Shown: piece by piece, positions 27,265 to 37,324 of the stretch | Layout of the letters: each line of letters starts with the position of its first letter | How positions within the stretch are numbered: the first letter of the stretch is position 1 | Assembly: GCA_965248905.1 (NCBI GenBank) | Contig: CBDFKS010000007.1 | Span: 930,001 to 994,000 of the forward strand | DNA length: 64,000 nt | Reading direction: 5' to 3' | DNA from: CBDFKS01 sp965248905 | GTDB lineage: Bacteria > Chloroflexota > Dehalococcoidia > Lucifugimonadales > JAGWBF01 | Position numbers and translations under genes: made by a program | Notes under the pieces: model-generated | What the model was told of the DNA's origin: nothing | The model's input: only the letters and a program-made list of their open reading frames with translations | Database searches by the model: none

Positions 27265-27340
27265 AGAGGTAGCCCCCTTTGCAGAGTTCTGCTACCATAA
27301 GTATAGCACATTATTACCTGACGCCAAGGGATAGTCACCT

Positions 27341-30300
27341 TTGGTGATTACGTACAATGGGGTCGACACACTCATTTTCTATAAAGACGGTCGAAAGTTT
27401 GATACGGTTACCCTAAGCGACCAACGGCTTCAGAACTCACAGGTCTTGGACGAAGTAATAATTGGTGCGCTTATATTGGGTGAAGCGGGGGATCGGGAGA
27501 TTCCAGCGTTTCCTGGACACCTAGACGAGCTCCGCCTATATAGCAAGGCACTATCCGTCGACGATGTGGAGGTCCTGTATCGCGACACAAGCCGTGCTCT
27601 GAATATGACCTTCGATGAACCTCCCGGCCAGACGGTATTCGAAGACCTATCCGCCAACGGTTCCAATGGTACTTGTACCAGCTGCCCCGATAGCGGCATC
27701 CCGGGTCGCAGCAACCAAACGGTGCGATTCGATGCAAGCAATGCCGAGTTCATCGAGCTGGCGACGCCCCTGGATATGGGCCTGAGAACTCCCGGGGACG
27801 ATCCTCTTGATCTTACCGTAATGGCCTGGGTGAAGAGCGACTCCTTCGGCACCGCCAACCACACGATTTTGGGCGGCGGTGGCGAGATGCAATTGATGGT
27901 AGATAGCCTCGGCCGCCCTTCGATGAGCCTTGGCTGCAGTAGACCTTGTAAAGAAGTTACGACTCCTCCACTAACATTACGCTGCTCCACCTGCGTCCTA
28001 GAGCCGGGCCGATGGCACCACCTGGCCTGGAGCTTCACCGTTGAGGAAGATGGCGAACAAATCACCGGGAAGATATTTTTCGACGGCGTCTTGAGATCCC
28101 TTGGGGAACATTTCCCGGACCCCTTTGGCAGCCCGGCGCTTAAGGTGGACGTCGGTCGTTCCGCGATTGACCTGTTGCCTACAGTATATGGTGACTATTT
28201 CGATGGCTTGATCGACCACCTGGTCATCGTTAAAAAGGCGCTCACAAGTGGTGACATTCAGGCTATCATGAACGAGGCGCCCCTCGTCAACCTGCATTTG
28301 GACGAAGGCTTCGTCGACGCCGAGAGCGGGATTATTCATCCGACCGAATATGTGGACGAAAGCCCAGACGGAGTTGGAAGACCGGCCACCTGCACCGAGC
28401 CCAACTGTCCCAAGGCCGGAGATAAAGGGCAGATGCGGGAGGCCCCCGTATTCACGGGCGACCAACTGTTGACCCTCTCGCCCGTTAGCTTGGATGCCAA
28501 CAACATGAGCGTGAGTCTCTGGGTCAAGCCCACCCAGGTCAAGCCCACCAGGCAGTATTTGATCCGGGACGGAGACGAGTTTGCCCTGTCAATCGCTCCA
28601 AGCTCGACCGAACTGACCTTTCATGCCAGGTTCCCCAATCTGTTTTTGGGTCCGAGTTGTCTTATACGAAACTTTGACATAGGTCCTTTGAACAAGGACC
28701 AGTGGAACCATGTGATGATAACCATGGGTCTAAACGCACTTTCACCCTTCCCATCCGTAATCGTTTACATTAACGGCACTGTGGAAGGTGTAATCCAATC
28801 ACTTTTCGGATTCTGTTCTGTTATTGATGGGTTTACTTTGGGTGAGAATTTCGACGGTAGCCTGGATGAGGTGGCTATATATGACACGATGCTGCTCGGG
28901 TCAGAAGTAAAAGCCTTGTTCGACTACCAGGAGTCCTGGGTTGATCAGGCGATAGCCCATCCGATCACGATTGACGGCGATGATCCCGTGATTACCATCG
29001 AGCCCGGCGAAGGTTTCCTGCCCAACGAAAATACCGAGGTGACGGTCTCAATCCATGACGTAACCTCACAGGTGCAGGACGCATCAGTTCGTGTTGTCTT
29101 CCCCAGCGGGACCGGCGCATTTCAAACTACCACTCGGGATGAGGACACGTGGAGCTTTACGTTTGTGCCCGTGGAAGGCGAAGGCCTGTATACGATCATA
29201 GTCGCCGCCGATGACTCGGTAGGCAACATCGGACTGGTCGTAGAAGAATGGGCCGTAGACGGAACGCCGCCATTTGTCTTTTTTGCCCCGCCAGTGCCAA
29301 TTAGAGGTGCGACCGATTCAACGACAATCCAGGGTTCCATGTTCGACCCCGGTGGGCCCATAGCAAGTGGTCCGGACCCGAGCACTCTCATCGTACGACT
29401 GCAGGAACCCGAGAGCCCACCGCTAATTGGGTCGACCATAAACGACTTCGTATGGCAGTCCGACTTCTCCTTCGACAGACCACCCTATGGCAAGTACGAG
29501 ATAGAGTTTGAGCTTGAGGATAACGTCGGCAACCGGGACGATAGACCGAGAGACGCGCCCCTACGTCTCGACGGTATCGGTCCAATTGTAGATCTCGTAA
29601 GAAACCTTGATCCCATCATCGATCCGAGCACCGTGATCTCTGGCACCATCAGCGACATTCCCTATCCCGTGGAGAATAGGCTGTTCCAGCTGCACTTCGA
29701 GGAACCATCCCTTTCTACGGAGTTCACGGACAGCTCACCCAACCACCTGGTAGCGACCTGCACCGCCTGTCCCGATTCCGGGCAGATCGGCCTGAACGGC
29801 AATGCCTTGAGCTTCAATGGCAACAGCAACTTCTTGAGTGTCTCCGATGTGGGCGTGGATGTCACAAGGAGCTTCACTGCGATGACCTGGTTCAACGTGA
29901 CCAACCACAGCTCGGGCCGCTACATCCTCCAACAGGAGATTGGGACAGGCCCAGGCAGAACATGGCTCGCAGTGAACCCAGGCGGCGAACTATTTACTTT
30001 CCTCGGCGGAAGTTCCCTCAGCAGCACTCAAACGGTTACCACCGGACAGTGGCATCACGCCGCCGTCTCCTATGATGGTACAGTGCTGAGATTGTATCTG
30101 GACGGAGTGCTGGTGAACAGTGAGACCGTAGCACCGGCAGCCAACGATGGTGACATACTAATCGGAGTCCACAGAACGTTTTCAGGGTTTTTCTTTGGTC
30201 TTATCGACGAACTAGTCCTATACGATATGGCCCTCGGCTCCGAAACCATCTACGACATCGCGAACGCCGATGCGATCTACGACCTTCAGAACTCCTCGGA

Positions 30301-33300
30301 AGTGGGTTTCACGGAGGCGCAGATCCGATATCGTCATGCCCGAGATGGCGATCAAGACGAAACTCAGGGCACATGGCACGACCTCAGCCTAGGGACGCTC
30401 ACCGGTTTCACCACCTTCACGACCTGGCAGCATACGATTCCCAGTGCGCTGGAAGGGCCCTACCATATCGACCTGAGGGCCACCGACCTTAGGGGCAATA
30501 GCACCTACATTTCCAATGCCTGGTCTGGACAGATCGACCTGCTGGCGCCCCGTATATCCGGCTTTCGTTACGGGCTGGTCAACGGGAGTCTGGCTCGTGT
30601 AACCTGTGATGCTTTCGATTTCAACATCACCGACGACGGCTGGGTCTGCCCCACCAGCGCGCTGACCTTTGTCGAAGAGGAGTTCGACTGGTTCTTAGAG
30701 TTTGAAACCCCATTTTCAAAGATCACCCGTCTTACGAGTGGAATGCAGTATATTGCGCCCGGTGACAGCACGATGACCGCCTGCGACGATTTCGGGCACT
30801 GCGCTTCCAGGACTATCACACCGGCTATCATCGATCCACTTATCGTGATCCTTGCCCCCGCCAACGGCACCGTCTTCAGAGACTTCTCGCCCATTACAAT
30901 CAGCGGATTCGCCCGTAGCAGGGAAGAGATCCTGCGAGTAGACGTTACGGTGAATGGAGTGCGAATCGACAGGATCAGCTTCCCTCCAGGCACCACGGAA
31001 GCTTCCTGGAGCACCATCTGGACTCCACCTTCCAATGGCGCATTCACCTTGGAAGCTATCATGGCCGACCGGGTGGGAAGTGAGTTCGATGACCCTGACG
31101 ACACGGTCATCTTTGGCCAGTTCTTGACAGTCAACTCCCTGGAGGACCCCGGGGACGGCGAATGCGACGGGACCCAGTGTACTTTACGCGAGGCCATCGC
31201 GGGGGCTTCTAACGGTGACTTAGTCCTCTTCAATGTAACCGGCACCATATTCTTGACCCGCGGGGAGCTAATCATCGACGAAGACTTGACCATCACGGGG
31301 CCTGGTGGGGCCGGTATAACCGTCGATGGGGGCAACGCGAGTCGAATCTTCCACATCACCAATGGTACCGTGGCCATCTCCAATCTCACCATCGCCAACG
31401 GATTCAGCGACACCGAAGTCGGAGGTGGCATCTTCATCGAGGCTCCGGCTACGCTGACCCTAACCAACAGCACAGTGAGGGATAATGCGGCGCTACACGG
31501 TGGAGGTATCTTTAACTTTGGTGATTTGACGCTAACCAACAGCACGGTGAGCAGGAACTCGGCTACTTTAGCCGATGGTGGAGGGCTTTACAACCAGCTG
31601 GGTAGCACACTGAGACTGAACAACACAACGATCACAAACAACTCAGCTCCGAACGTTGCCGGCGGCCTGTTATACCGAGGGACCTTCACGCTGCAGAACA
31701 CGATAATAGCAGGGAACACTGCGGGGAACGTTGGCCCCGATTGCCTCGATTTTAGTGGGACAATTTCCTCGTCTGGATACAACCTGATCGGAGATAGTAC
31801 GACGTGTGGCTTCTCGCCTGTGGGCCCTGGGGACCAGGTAGGTACTAGCGTGAGTCCCATATCCCCGCTGCTGGGACTGCTACGAGACAATGGCGGACCC
31901 ACACATACCCACGCTCTGCTGAGAGGGAGCCCGGCCCTTGATGCGGGCAACCCTGCCGGATGCACCGACTCCGCAGGCAATCCCCTGAGCACCGACCAGA
32001 GAGGTGAAGCTAGGCCCCATGGCCCAGCTTGCGACATCGGCGCTCTGGAAGTGGGCTCGGTTGTTGTCAACTCTCTCGCCGACCCCGGGGACGGCATTTG
32101 CGACGCGACCGAATGTACTCTGCGAGAGGCCATTGGTATCGACGACGTTGAATTCAGCGTGACCGGCACCATCATCTTAACCAGCGGTGAGCTAATCATC
32201 GACGAAGACGTGACCATCACGGGGCCCGGTGGATCCGGTATAACCGTCGATGGGGGCAACGCGAGTCGAATCTTCCACATCACCAATGGTACCGTGGCCA
32301 TCTCCAATCTCACCATCGCCAACGGATTCAGCGACACCGAAGTAGGAGGTGGCATCTTCATCGAGGTCCCGGCTACGCTGACCCTAACCAACAGCACAGT
32401 GAGGGATAATGCGGCGCTACACGGTGGCGGCATCTTTAACTTTGGTAACTTGACCCTGACCAACAGCACGGTGAGCGGCAACTTGGCTACTTTAGCGGAT
32501 GGTGGAGGGCTGTACAACCAACTGGGCAGCACACTGACGCTGAACAACACTACGATCACAAACAACTTGGCTCCCAATGTTGCCGGCGGCTTGTTATACC
32601 GAGGGACCTTCACGCTGCAGAACACGATAATAGCAGGGAACACTGCGGGGAACGTTGGCCCCGATTGTCTCGACTTTAGTGGGACAGTGTTTTCGTTGGG
32701 ATTCAACCTGATAGGAGACAGTACGACCTGTGGCTTCTCGCCAGTGGGTCCCGGTGACCAGGTGGGTACAAGCGTGAGCCCGATAGACCCGCTGCTGGGC
32801 CTGCTGCGGGACAATGGTGGACCCACCTTTACCCATGCCCTACTAACGGGGATCCCGGCCCTTGATGCGGGCAACCCCGCCGGATGCACCGACTCCGCAG
32901 GCAACCCCTTGAGCACAGACCAAAGGGGTGAGGCTAGACCTCAGGGTCTGATTTGCGACATCGGCGCCTTTGAGTCCACCCTATCCACAGTCAATTTGGC
33001 GCCGGAAAATGCAGTGCCAGGAATCCAGACCACCGACGAAGACGTGTCTCTAGTCTTTTCCACGGCGAATGGCAATGCCATCTCCGTTAGTGACCCGGAT
33101 GCCGAGGATAATCCGGTAGAGGTTACCCTGACCGCAACTAGAGGCACCCTAACCCTGAGTGGTGCGACAAGCCCGAGCTTTAGTCTGGGCGACGGCACCG
33201 ACGATCCCACAATGACCTTTACGGATACCATCCCTGACCTCAACCTGGCGTTGGACGGGCTGACCTTTGACCCTGAACAAGACTACAACGGCCCAGCCAG

Positions 33301-34984
33301 TCTTGAGATCGTTACGGACGACAATGGCCATACCGGCGGGGGCGGCCCCAAGAACGATACGGACACCGTCATCATCGTCGTTAGGCCAGTGAATGATGTG
33401 CCGGAGGTCTCCGGACTGCCCTCTGACCTAACCCTTTTCGAAGGTGAAGCACGAAGAATTGACCTTGATCCCGTTGTTTCTGATGTCGAGACTGCTCCCG
33501 CAGACATGAGCTGGGCCGGAGTTTCCAGCGATGGGGTGATTGCGGACTCAGATATCGATCCCGCGCGGGCAGTCACTATCGATGCTAAAGACAACGGTAC
33601 TGTCGACCTGACCCTTACGGCTACCGACCGGGGAGACCCTGATAACTGCGGTCTGCCGAGCGAGAGTTGTGACGGCCCAGAGAGCGCTAACCATGTTATT
33701 CAGGTAAATGTGAGCAACGTGGCGCCAACAATCGCCTTGAGCGGAGCATCCAATGTGGAAGAGGGCTCGGTTTATATACTGACTTTAGGGACTGTCACCG
33801 ATCCCGGCGATGACGCGGTGTCTCAATACATCGTCCGATGGGGAGATAACAGCTCAGATGTGTACACCTCCGCAGGCGACGTTACTCACACTTACTCCGA
33901 TGGCCCGGAGACTCACGTGATCAGTGTTGACCTAGTAGACGAAGATGGAACACATACTGACGCAGGAACCTTGACCGTGGATGTGGAAAATGTGGCGCCC
34001 ACGGTCGTGCTCACCGGTCCCGGTGTCGCCGACGAGCAAGAAACCAAGAGCTATAGCTTCACCTCCAACGATCCTGGAGACGACAAGTTCAACGTGGTAG
34101 GTCAGAGCTGTGGGGCCAATGGTATCCTGTCCAACGAGATTTTCGACATTTTGAGCGGTGCAGGTAGCTTCGACTGCACTTTCCCAGACGGGTTTTCCAC
34201 GTCTACGGTCAGTGTACAGGTGGCTGATTCCGACGCCGCCAATAGCGACCCTGACACTCTTGTGGTAACCGTTAACAACGTGGACCCGGTAGTAGAAGCG
34301 GGAACCAGCCGGACAGTGGATGAAGGCTCGGAATTAGTTTTGGACGCCTCCACCTTTAGTGATCCCGGATTCGACTTCCCGTCCAATGGGACCTCGGAAG
34401 ACTTCACAGGCACGGTCAATTGGGGAGACGGGACGCCAACCGAATTGAGTGGCGTGAGCGAGACCCCCGGCGATGCTGTCGTGGATACGACTGGCACCGT
34501 TTCTGGCAGCCACATGTACTCCGATGATCGCAGCTACACAGTGACCGTGTGCATCACAGACGATGATTCCGGTGCTGGATGCGACACCTTCACGGTAATA
34601 GTGAACAACGTTGATCCTGGCATTAGCTCGGTGAGCAACGACGGTCCCATAGATGAAGGTAGCAGCGCTACGATCACGGTAGTGGCAACCGACCCGGCGG
34701 GACCTCTGGACCCCCTGAGCTACGAGTACGACTGCAACAACGACCTGACATACGAGATAGGGCCTCAGGCGGGCAGCAGTTCGTTATGTGCTTTCCCCGT
34801 CGACGGGAGCTTCGAAGTGAACGTGCGCGTGACCGACGGAGACGGGGGCGAAGCCATGGCGTCCACTACCGTGATAGTGAACAACGTGGTGCCCACGGCG
34901 GATGCCGGCGGTCCCTACACGGTGGATGAGGGGAATTCGGTGACTCTCGGCGGCCTTTGCGGTGGCTGCATTTCCTTCCGATAG
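27341..34984 (+). CDS. Giant modular surface protein, central part (LamG, CSLREP/beta-helix, cadherin-like, PKD)
   Basis: An open stretch of 2547 codons that starts mid-domain at the IS1595 scar and stops at an amber codon at 34982. Modules in order: half a LamG domain (1-85), two complete LamG domains (~90-320, ~325-535), Ig-like strands (~540-760), a further LamG (~785-1000), Ig-like strands (~1000-1250), two CSLREP motifs (PGDGECDGTQCTLREAI near 1265; PGDGICDATECTLREAI near 1580), each followed by a right-handed beta-helix ending in CDIGA.E, a cadherin-like block (~1885-2020), then PKD-type repeats. This is the build of a secreted or surface adhesin with glycan- or Ca-binding parts. The nominal TTG/GTG start is an ORF artefact; the natural start was upstream of the insertion, so this part is probably not expressed as such. 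Confidence 0.85.
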   Translation: MVITYNGVDTLIFYKDGRKFDTVTLSDQRLQNSQVLDEVIIGALILGEAGDREIPAFPGHLDELRLYSKALSVDDVEVLYRDTSRALNMTFDEPPGQTVFEDLSANGSNGTCTSCPDSGIPGRSNQTVRFDASNAEFIELATPLDMGLRTPGDDPLDLTVMAWVKSDSFGTANHTILGGGGEMQLMVDSLGRPSMSLGCSRPCKEVTTPPLTLRCSTCVLEPGRWHHLAWSFTVEEDGEQITGKIFFDGVLRSLGEHFPDPFGSPALKVDVGRSAIDLLPTVYGDYFDGLIDHLVIVKKALTSGDIQAIMNEAPLVNLHLDEGFVDAESGIIHPTEYVDESPDGVGRPATCTEPNCPKAGDKGQMREAPVFTGDQLLTLSPVSLDANNMSVSLWVKPTQVKPTRQYLIRDGDEFALSIAPSSTELTFHARFPNLFLGPSCLIRNFDIGPLNKDQWNHVMITMGLNALSPFPSVIVYINGTVEGVIQSLFGFCSVIDGFTLGENFDGSLDEVAIYDTMLLGSEVKALFDYQESWVDQAIAHPITIDGDDPVITIEPGEGFLPNENTEVTVSIHDVTSQVQDASVRVVFPSGTGAFQTTTRDEDTWSFTFVPVEGEGLYTIIVAADDSVGNIGLVVEEWAVDGTPPFVFFAPPVPIRGATDSTTIQGSMFDPGGPIASGPDPSTLIVRLQEPESPPLIGSTINDFVWQSDFSFDRPPYGKYEIEFELEDNVGNRDDRPRDAPLRLDGIGPIVDLVRNLDPIIDPSTVISGTISDIPYPVENRLFQLHFEEPSLSTEFTDSSPNHLVATCTACPDSGQIGLNGNALSFNGNSNFLSVSDVGVDVTRSFTAMTWFNVTNHSSGRYILQQEIGTGPGRTWLAVNPGGELFTFLGGSSLSSTQTVTTGQWHHAAVSYDGTVLRLYLDGVLVNSETVAPAANDGDILIGVHRTFSGFFFGLIDELVLYDMALGSETIYDIANADAIYDLQNSSEVGFTEAQIRYRHARDGDQDETQGTWHDLSLGTLTGFTTFTTWQHTIPSALEGPYHIDLRATDLRGNSTYISNAWSGQIDLLAPRISGFRYGLVNGSLARVTCDAFDFNITDDGWVCPTSALTFVEEEFDWFLEFETPFSKITRLTSGMQYIAPGDSTMTACDDFGHCASRTITPAIIDPLIVILAPANGTVFRDFSPITISGFARSREEILRVDVTVNGVRIDRISFPPGTTEASWSTIWTPPSNGAFTLEAIMADRVGSEFDDPDDTVIFGQFLTVNSLEDPGDGECDGTQCTLREAIAGASNGDLVLFNVTGTIFLTRGELIIDEDLTITGPGGAGITVDGGNASRIFHITNGTVAISNLTIANGFSDTEVGGGIFIEAPATLTLTNSTVRDNAALHGGGIFNFGDLTLTNSTVSRNSATLADGGGLYNQLGSTLRLNNTTITNNSAPNVAGGLLYRGTFTLQNTIIAGNTAGNVGPDCLDFSGTISSSGYNLIGDSTTCGFSPVGPGDQVGTSVSPISPLLGLLRDNGGPTHTHALLRGSPALDAGNPAGCTDSAGNPLSTDQRGEARPHGPACDIGALEVGSVVVNSLADPGDGICDATECTLREAIGIDDVEFSVTGTIILTSGELIIDEDVTITGPGGSGITVDGGNASRIFHITNGTVAISNLTIANGFSDTEVGGGIFIEVPATLTLTNSTVRDNAALHGGGIFNFGNLTLTNSTVSGNLATLADGGGLYNQLGSTLTLNNTTITNNLAPNVAGGLLYRGTFTLQNTIIAGNTAGNVGPDCLDFSGTVFSLGFNLIGDSTTCGFSPVGPGDQVGTSVSPIDPLLGLLRDNGGPTFTHALLTGIPALDAGNPAGCTDSAGNPLSTDQRGEARPQGLICDIGAFESTLSTVNLAPENAVPGIQTTDEDVSLVFSTANGNAISVSDPDAEDNPVEVTLTATRGTLTLSGATSPSFSLGDGTDDPTMTFTDTIPDLNLALDGLTFDPEQDYNGPASLEIVTDDNGHTGGGGPKNDTDTVIIVVRPVNDVPEVSGLPSDLTLFEGEARRIDLDPVVSDVETAPADMSWAGVSSDGVIADSDIDPARAVTIDAKDNGTVDLTLTATDRGDPDNCGLPSESCDGPESANHVIQVNVSNVAPTIALSGASNVEEGSVYILTLGTVTDPGDDAVSQYIVRWGDNSSDVYTSAGDVTHTYSDGPETHVISVDLVDEDGTHTDAGTLTVDVENVAPTVVLTGPGVADEQETKSYSFTSNDPGDDKFNVVGQSCGANGILSNEIFDILSGAGSFDCTFPDGFSTSTVSVQVADSDAANSDPDTLVVTVNNVDPVVEAGTSRTVDEGSELVLDASTFSDPGFDFPSNGTSEDFTGTVNWGDGTPTELSGVSETPGDAVVDTTGTVSGSHMYSDDRSYTVTVCITDDDSGAGCDTFTVIVNNVDPGISSVSNDGPIDEGSSATITVVATDPAGPLDPLSYEYDCNNDLTYEIGPQAGSSSLCAFPVDGSFEVNVRVTDGDGGEAMASTTVIVNNVVPTADAGGPYTVDEGNSVTLGGLCGGCISFR
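31130..32980 (+). repeat. Tandem duplication of a CSLREP plus beta-helix module (~0.93 kb period)
   Basis: Two consecutive copies of the ~308-codon module lie at ~31130-32065 and ~32066-32980. They are near-identical over most of their length (for example the stretch starting CGTCGATGGGGGCAACGCGA at 31321 and 32245), with a 12-base length difference just after the CSLREP motif. The first copy ends CDIGALE, the second CDIGAFE. Confidence 0.88.
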
Positions 34985-37099
34985 AATCTGGACGATGTAC
35001 CAGGGTTCGAGACTCCCGAACAGAACCCGACCTTCATCGCGCCCTTCGTGTCGGCCACGGAACCCCGAACTGTGGTGCTGTTGGTGACCGATGCCGATGG
35101 CGATACCGCCGCAGATACGGCGCAGATAACGATCAACAACGTCGTGCCCACGGTCGACGCCGGTGGGCCCTACACCGTAGCCGAGGGAGGCTCGGTGCAG
35201 GTTACCGGCAGTTGTAGTGGCAGTGGCTGCTCATCAAGGGAGTGGGACGTTGATGGCCAGCCAGGCTTCGAGGTCAGCGGAGACGTAGCGACTTTCTCAG
35301 CCGTGGCGCTAGACGGTCCGTCCACGCGGACCGTCACGTTCCGTGGCTGCGATGCGGATGGAGACTGTGCTACTTCCAGCAGCACGGTGACCATAAACAA
35401 CGCGGCGCCCAGCATCAACGCCATACGTAATGATGGTCCAATATTTGAGGGCAGCAGCGTGATAATCACCGTGGTGGCGATCGACCCTGCAGGAGAGCTG
35501 GACCCCCCGAATTACGAGTACGATTGTAACAACGACCTGACATACGACATAGGGCCACAAGCAGGTAGCAGTGCGTCGTGCGGGTTCTCCGACGAAGGGA
35601 GCTTCGTGGTGAACGTGCGAGTGACCGACGGAGACGGGGGCGAAGCCACGGCGTCCACCACGGTGACAGTGCTTAATGCTGACCCGGTGGTCACCGCGTT
35701 GGGCGATACCATCGACGAAGGGCAGACTGCTACGGTCAGCGCCGACTTCACCGATGAAGGTACCTTGGACATACACGATGCCTCCGTCGATTGGGGTGAC
35801 AACACCGCACCTCAGGCCGTTGCAGTGGCCCAGGGCTCAGGATTCGGCAGTCTCTCAGCGTCCCACGTCTACAGCGACAACGGAGACTACAGCGTGGTAG
35901 TCACAGTCACCGACGACGATACCGGAGTGGGGACCAGTACCGTGACCGTAACCGTTAACAACCTGGCGCCATCGATTATCTTGAACGTTGACGAGGCCGT
36001 AGCCTTTGGCCCAGAGCAGGTGTTCCTGGGTCGTAAGGATGATCCACAGACCCACAGCGTCGACGCCAGCGATCCAGGCTCCGATGACTTGACCTTCAAC
36101 TGGGACTTCGAAGTGAGTCCGGCTACCAATGTACATTTCAACAACGGTGCTACTCCGGAACCGGCAGACACCCCAAGTCCCCACGGCATCTTCCCATTCT
36201 CGGCAACAGACAGCGCCAGCGTGACCTACACGACTCCAGGGATCTACTCGGTGACTGTGGAGGCACTGGATGACGATGGAGGTCAATCGGGAACACAGTC
36301 TTTGACCAAGATAGTCACCGACAACTGTGACTGCACCGAGGGGAAGGGATTCTGGAAGAAGCAGTCCAAGGAAAGAAGGGACAAGGACCAGAAGAAGGTT
36401 GACAAGGGGCAACTGGTCAGCGAGGACATCCTGGCTGAGTATCTGAACATCGTGAACTTCGGCAGTAGCGTGTTCACCAACAACGTCGTTGAAGATGGGG
36501 TTCCACTGACCACCCTTGCCGAAACCCACCTGATACTGTCTGGGAATGCCGGTGGTCCCGCCGCTCCTCAGACGCCCCAGAGTGTGACCCAGGACATTTC
36601 AACCGAGGGCAACAAGAAGAAAAAGAAAGACAAAGGGAGCGGAACTGGGGACAAGGACCAGTCCGCTCAAAACAACAAGAAGAAGGATAAGGACAACTCT
36701 GATGAGAACAAGGGCTCCAACAAGAAATCAGATGAGAGCAAAGAGTCCAAGGCCGGGAGCAAGAGTGCCACAGGAACAACCAAGATAAAGGGGCAGGCCT
36801 TGTCCCAGCTGCTAGCTGCGTGGCTGAACTACGCTAAGGGAGCCATAGAGCTGGATGAAGAGATTGTAATCGATGGTGGAGAGACGGGCAGTGGCACCAG
36901 CTCTAATTCAACTCCATCAGTCACCATGACGTTCCAGGAGATCATAGCTGAGGTCGAATCCATCCTGAACAACCCTGATGCGACCAAGGCAGACCTGGAG
37001 CGGGCCAAGAGCCTGGCAGAGTCGGTGAACCTGCACGACAAAAACAACCCTGACTGCGAAACGGGCTCGGGACGTGATAAAGGCTCGGAGACCGGCTAG
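34985..37099 (+). pseudogene. Giant surface protein, C-terminal part beyond an amber codon
   Basis: This stretch continues the preceding frame after the TAG at 34982-34984, with no shift: ...SFR-stop-NLDDVPGFETPEQNP... The paralogous position 250 bases on reads REWDVDGQPGFE, so the stop replaces a Trp (TGG to TAG). It encodes three to four more PKD-type repeats, then a CDCTEGKGFWKKQ motif, a ~85-residue Lys/Asp/Ser/Asn-rich low-complexity stretch, and QALSQLLAAWLNYAKGA near the end. The GxWK start and LLAAWLNYA-type end resemble the two halves of a C-terminal domain common in large secreted bacterial proteins; here the basic low-complexity stretch sits between them. Restored, the two parts after the insertion span 3253 codons. 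Confidence 0.85.
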
Positions 37100-37324
37100 A
37101 GATAGACCCGCTGAGAGGGCTCAAGGAAACTTAGGAGGCTGAGCCACGGACACACAGGACCTGGCATCAGCCCAATCGGCGAGCCTAGATCGTGGGATAG
37201 ATCTTGAGTCGATAGAGAATCATCTATGCGGTAATCAGTCACCTTAATACTTATTGGCAGGCTACGCCCTTACTCCAATTTATACACACTACTTGACACT
37301 ACCCCGCCTCGGTTAGAAATCGGC

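Larger units (their letters stand above)
25414..27308 (+). mobile_element. IS1595-type element with a passenger gene
   Basis: A ~1895-bp element with imperfect inverted ends (TGCTAGACTTAT at 25414-25425; ATAAGTATAGCA at 27297-27308, one mismatch). It carries an IS1595/ISXO2-type transposase and, convergent to it, a BRO/DinD-like gene. The 8-bp target duplication expected of the family is absent: the flanks are ACTCTTCA and CATTATTA. The host reading frame does not resume in phase, and the first half of a LamG domain is missing, which suggests an adjacent deletion. Confidence 0.82.

Noticed and set aside
30568..32916. Very long minus-strand ORFs (325 and 442 codons) in the giant protein gene
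   Set aside because: They are shadows over repeated coding modules; their Ser/Pro/Val-rich translations repeat with the modules and show no domain.
34985..37099. Amber recoding (TAG as sense) in this genome
   Set aside because: Several ordinary genes end in TAG (for example ftsH at 375-377), and only isolated cases look like readthrough, so a changed code is unlikely.
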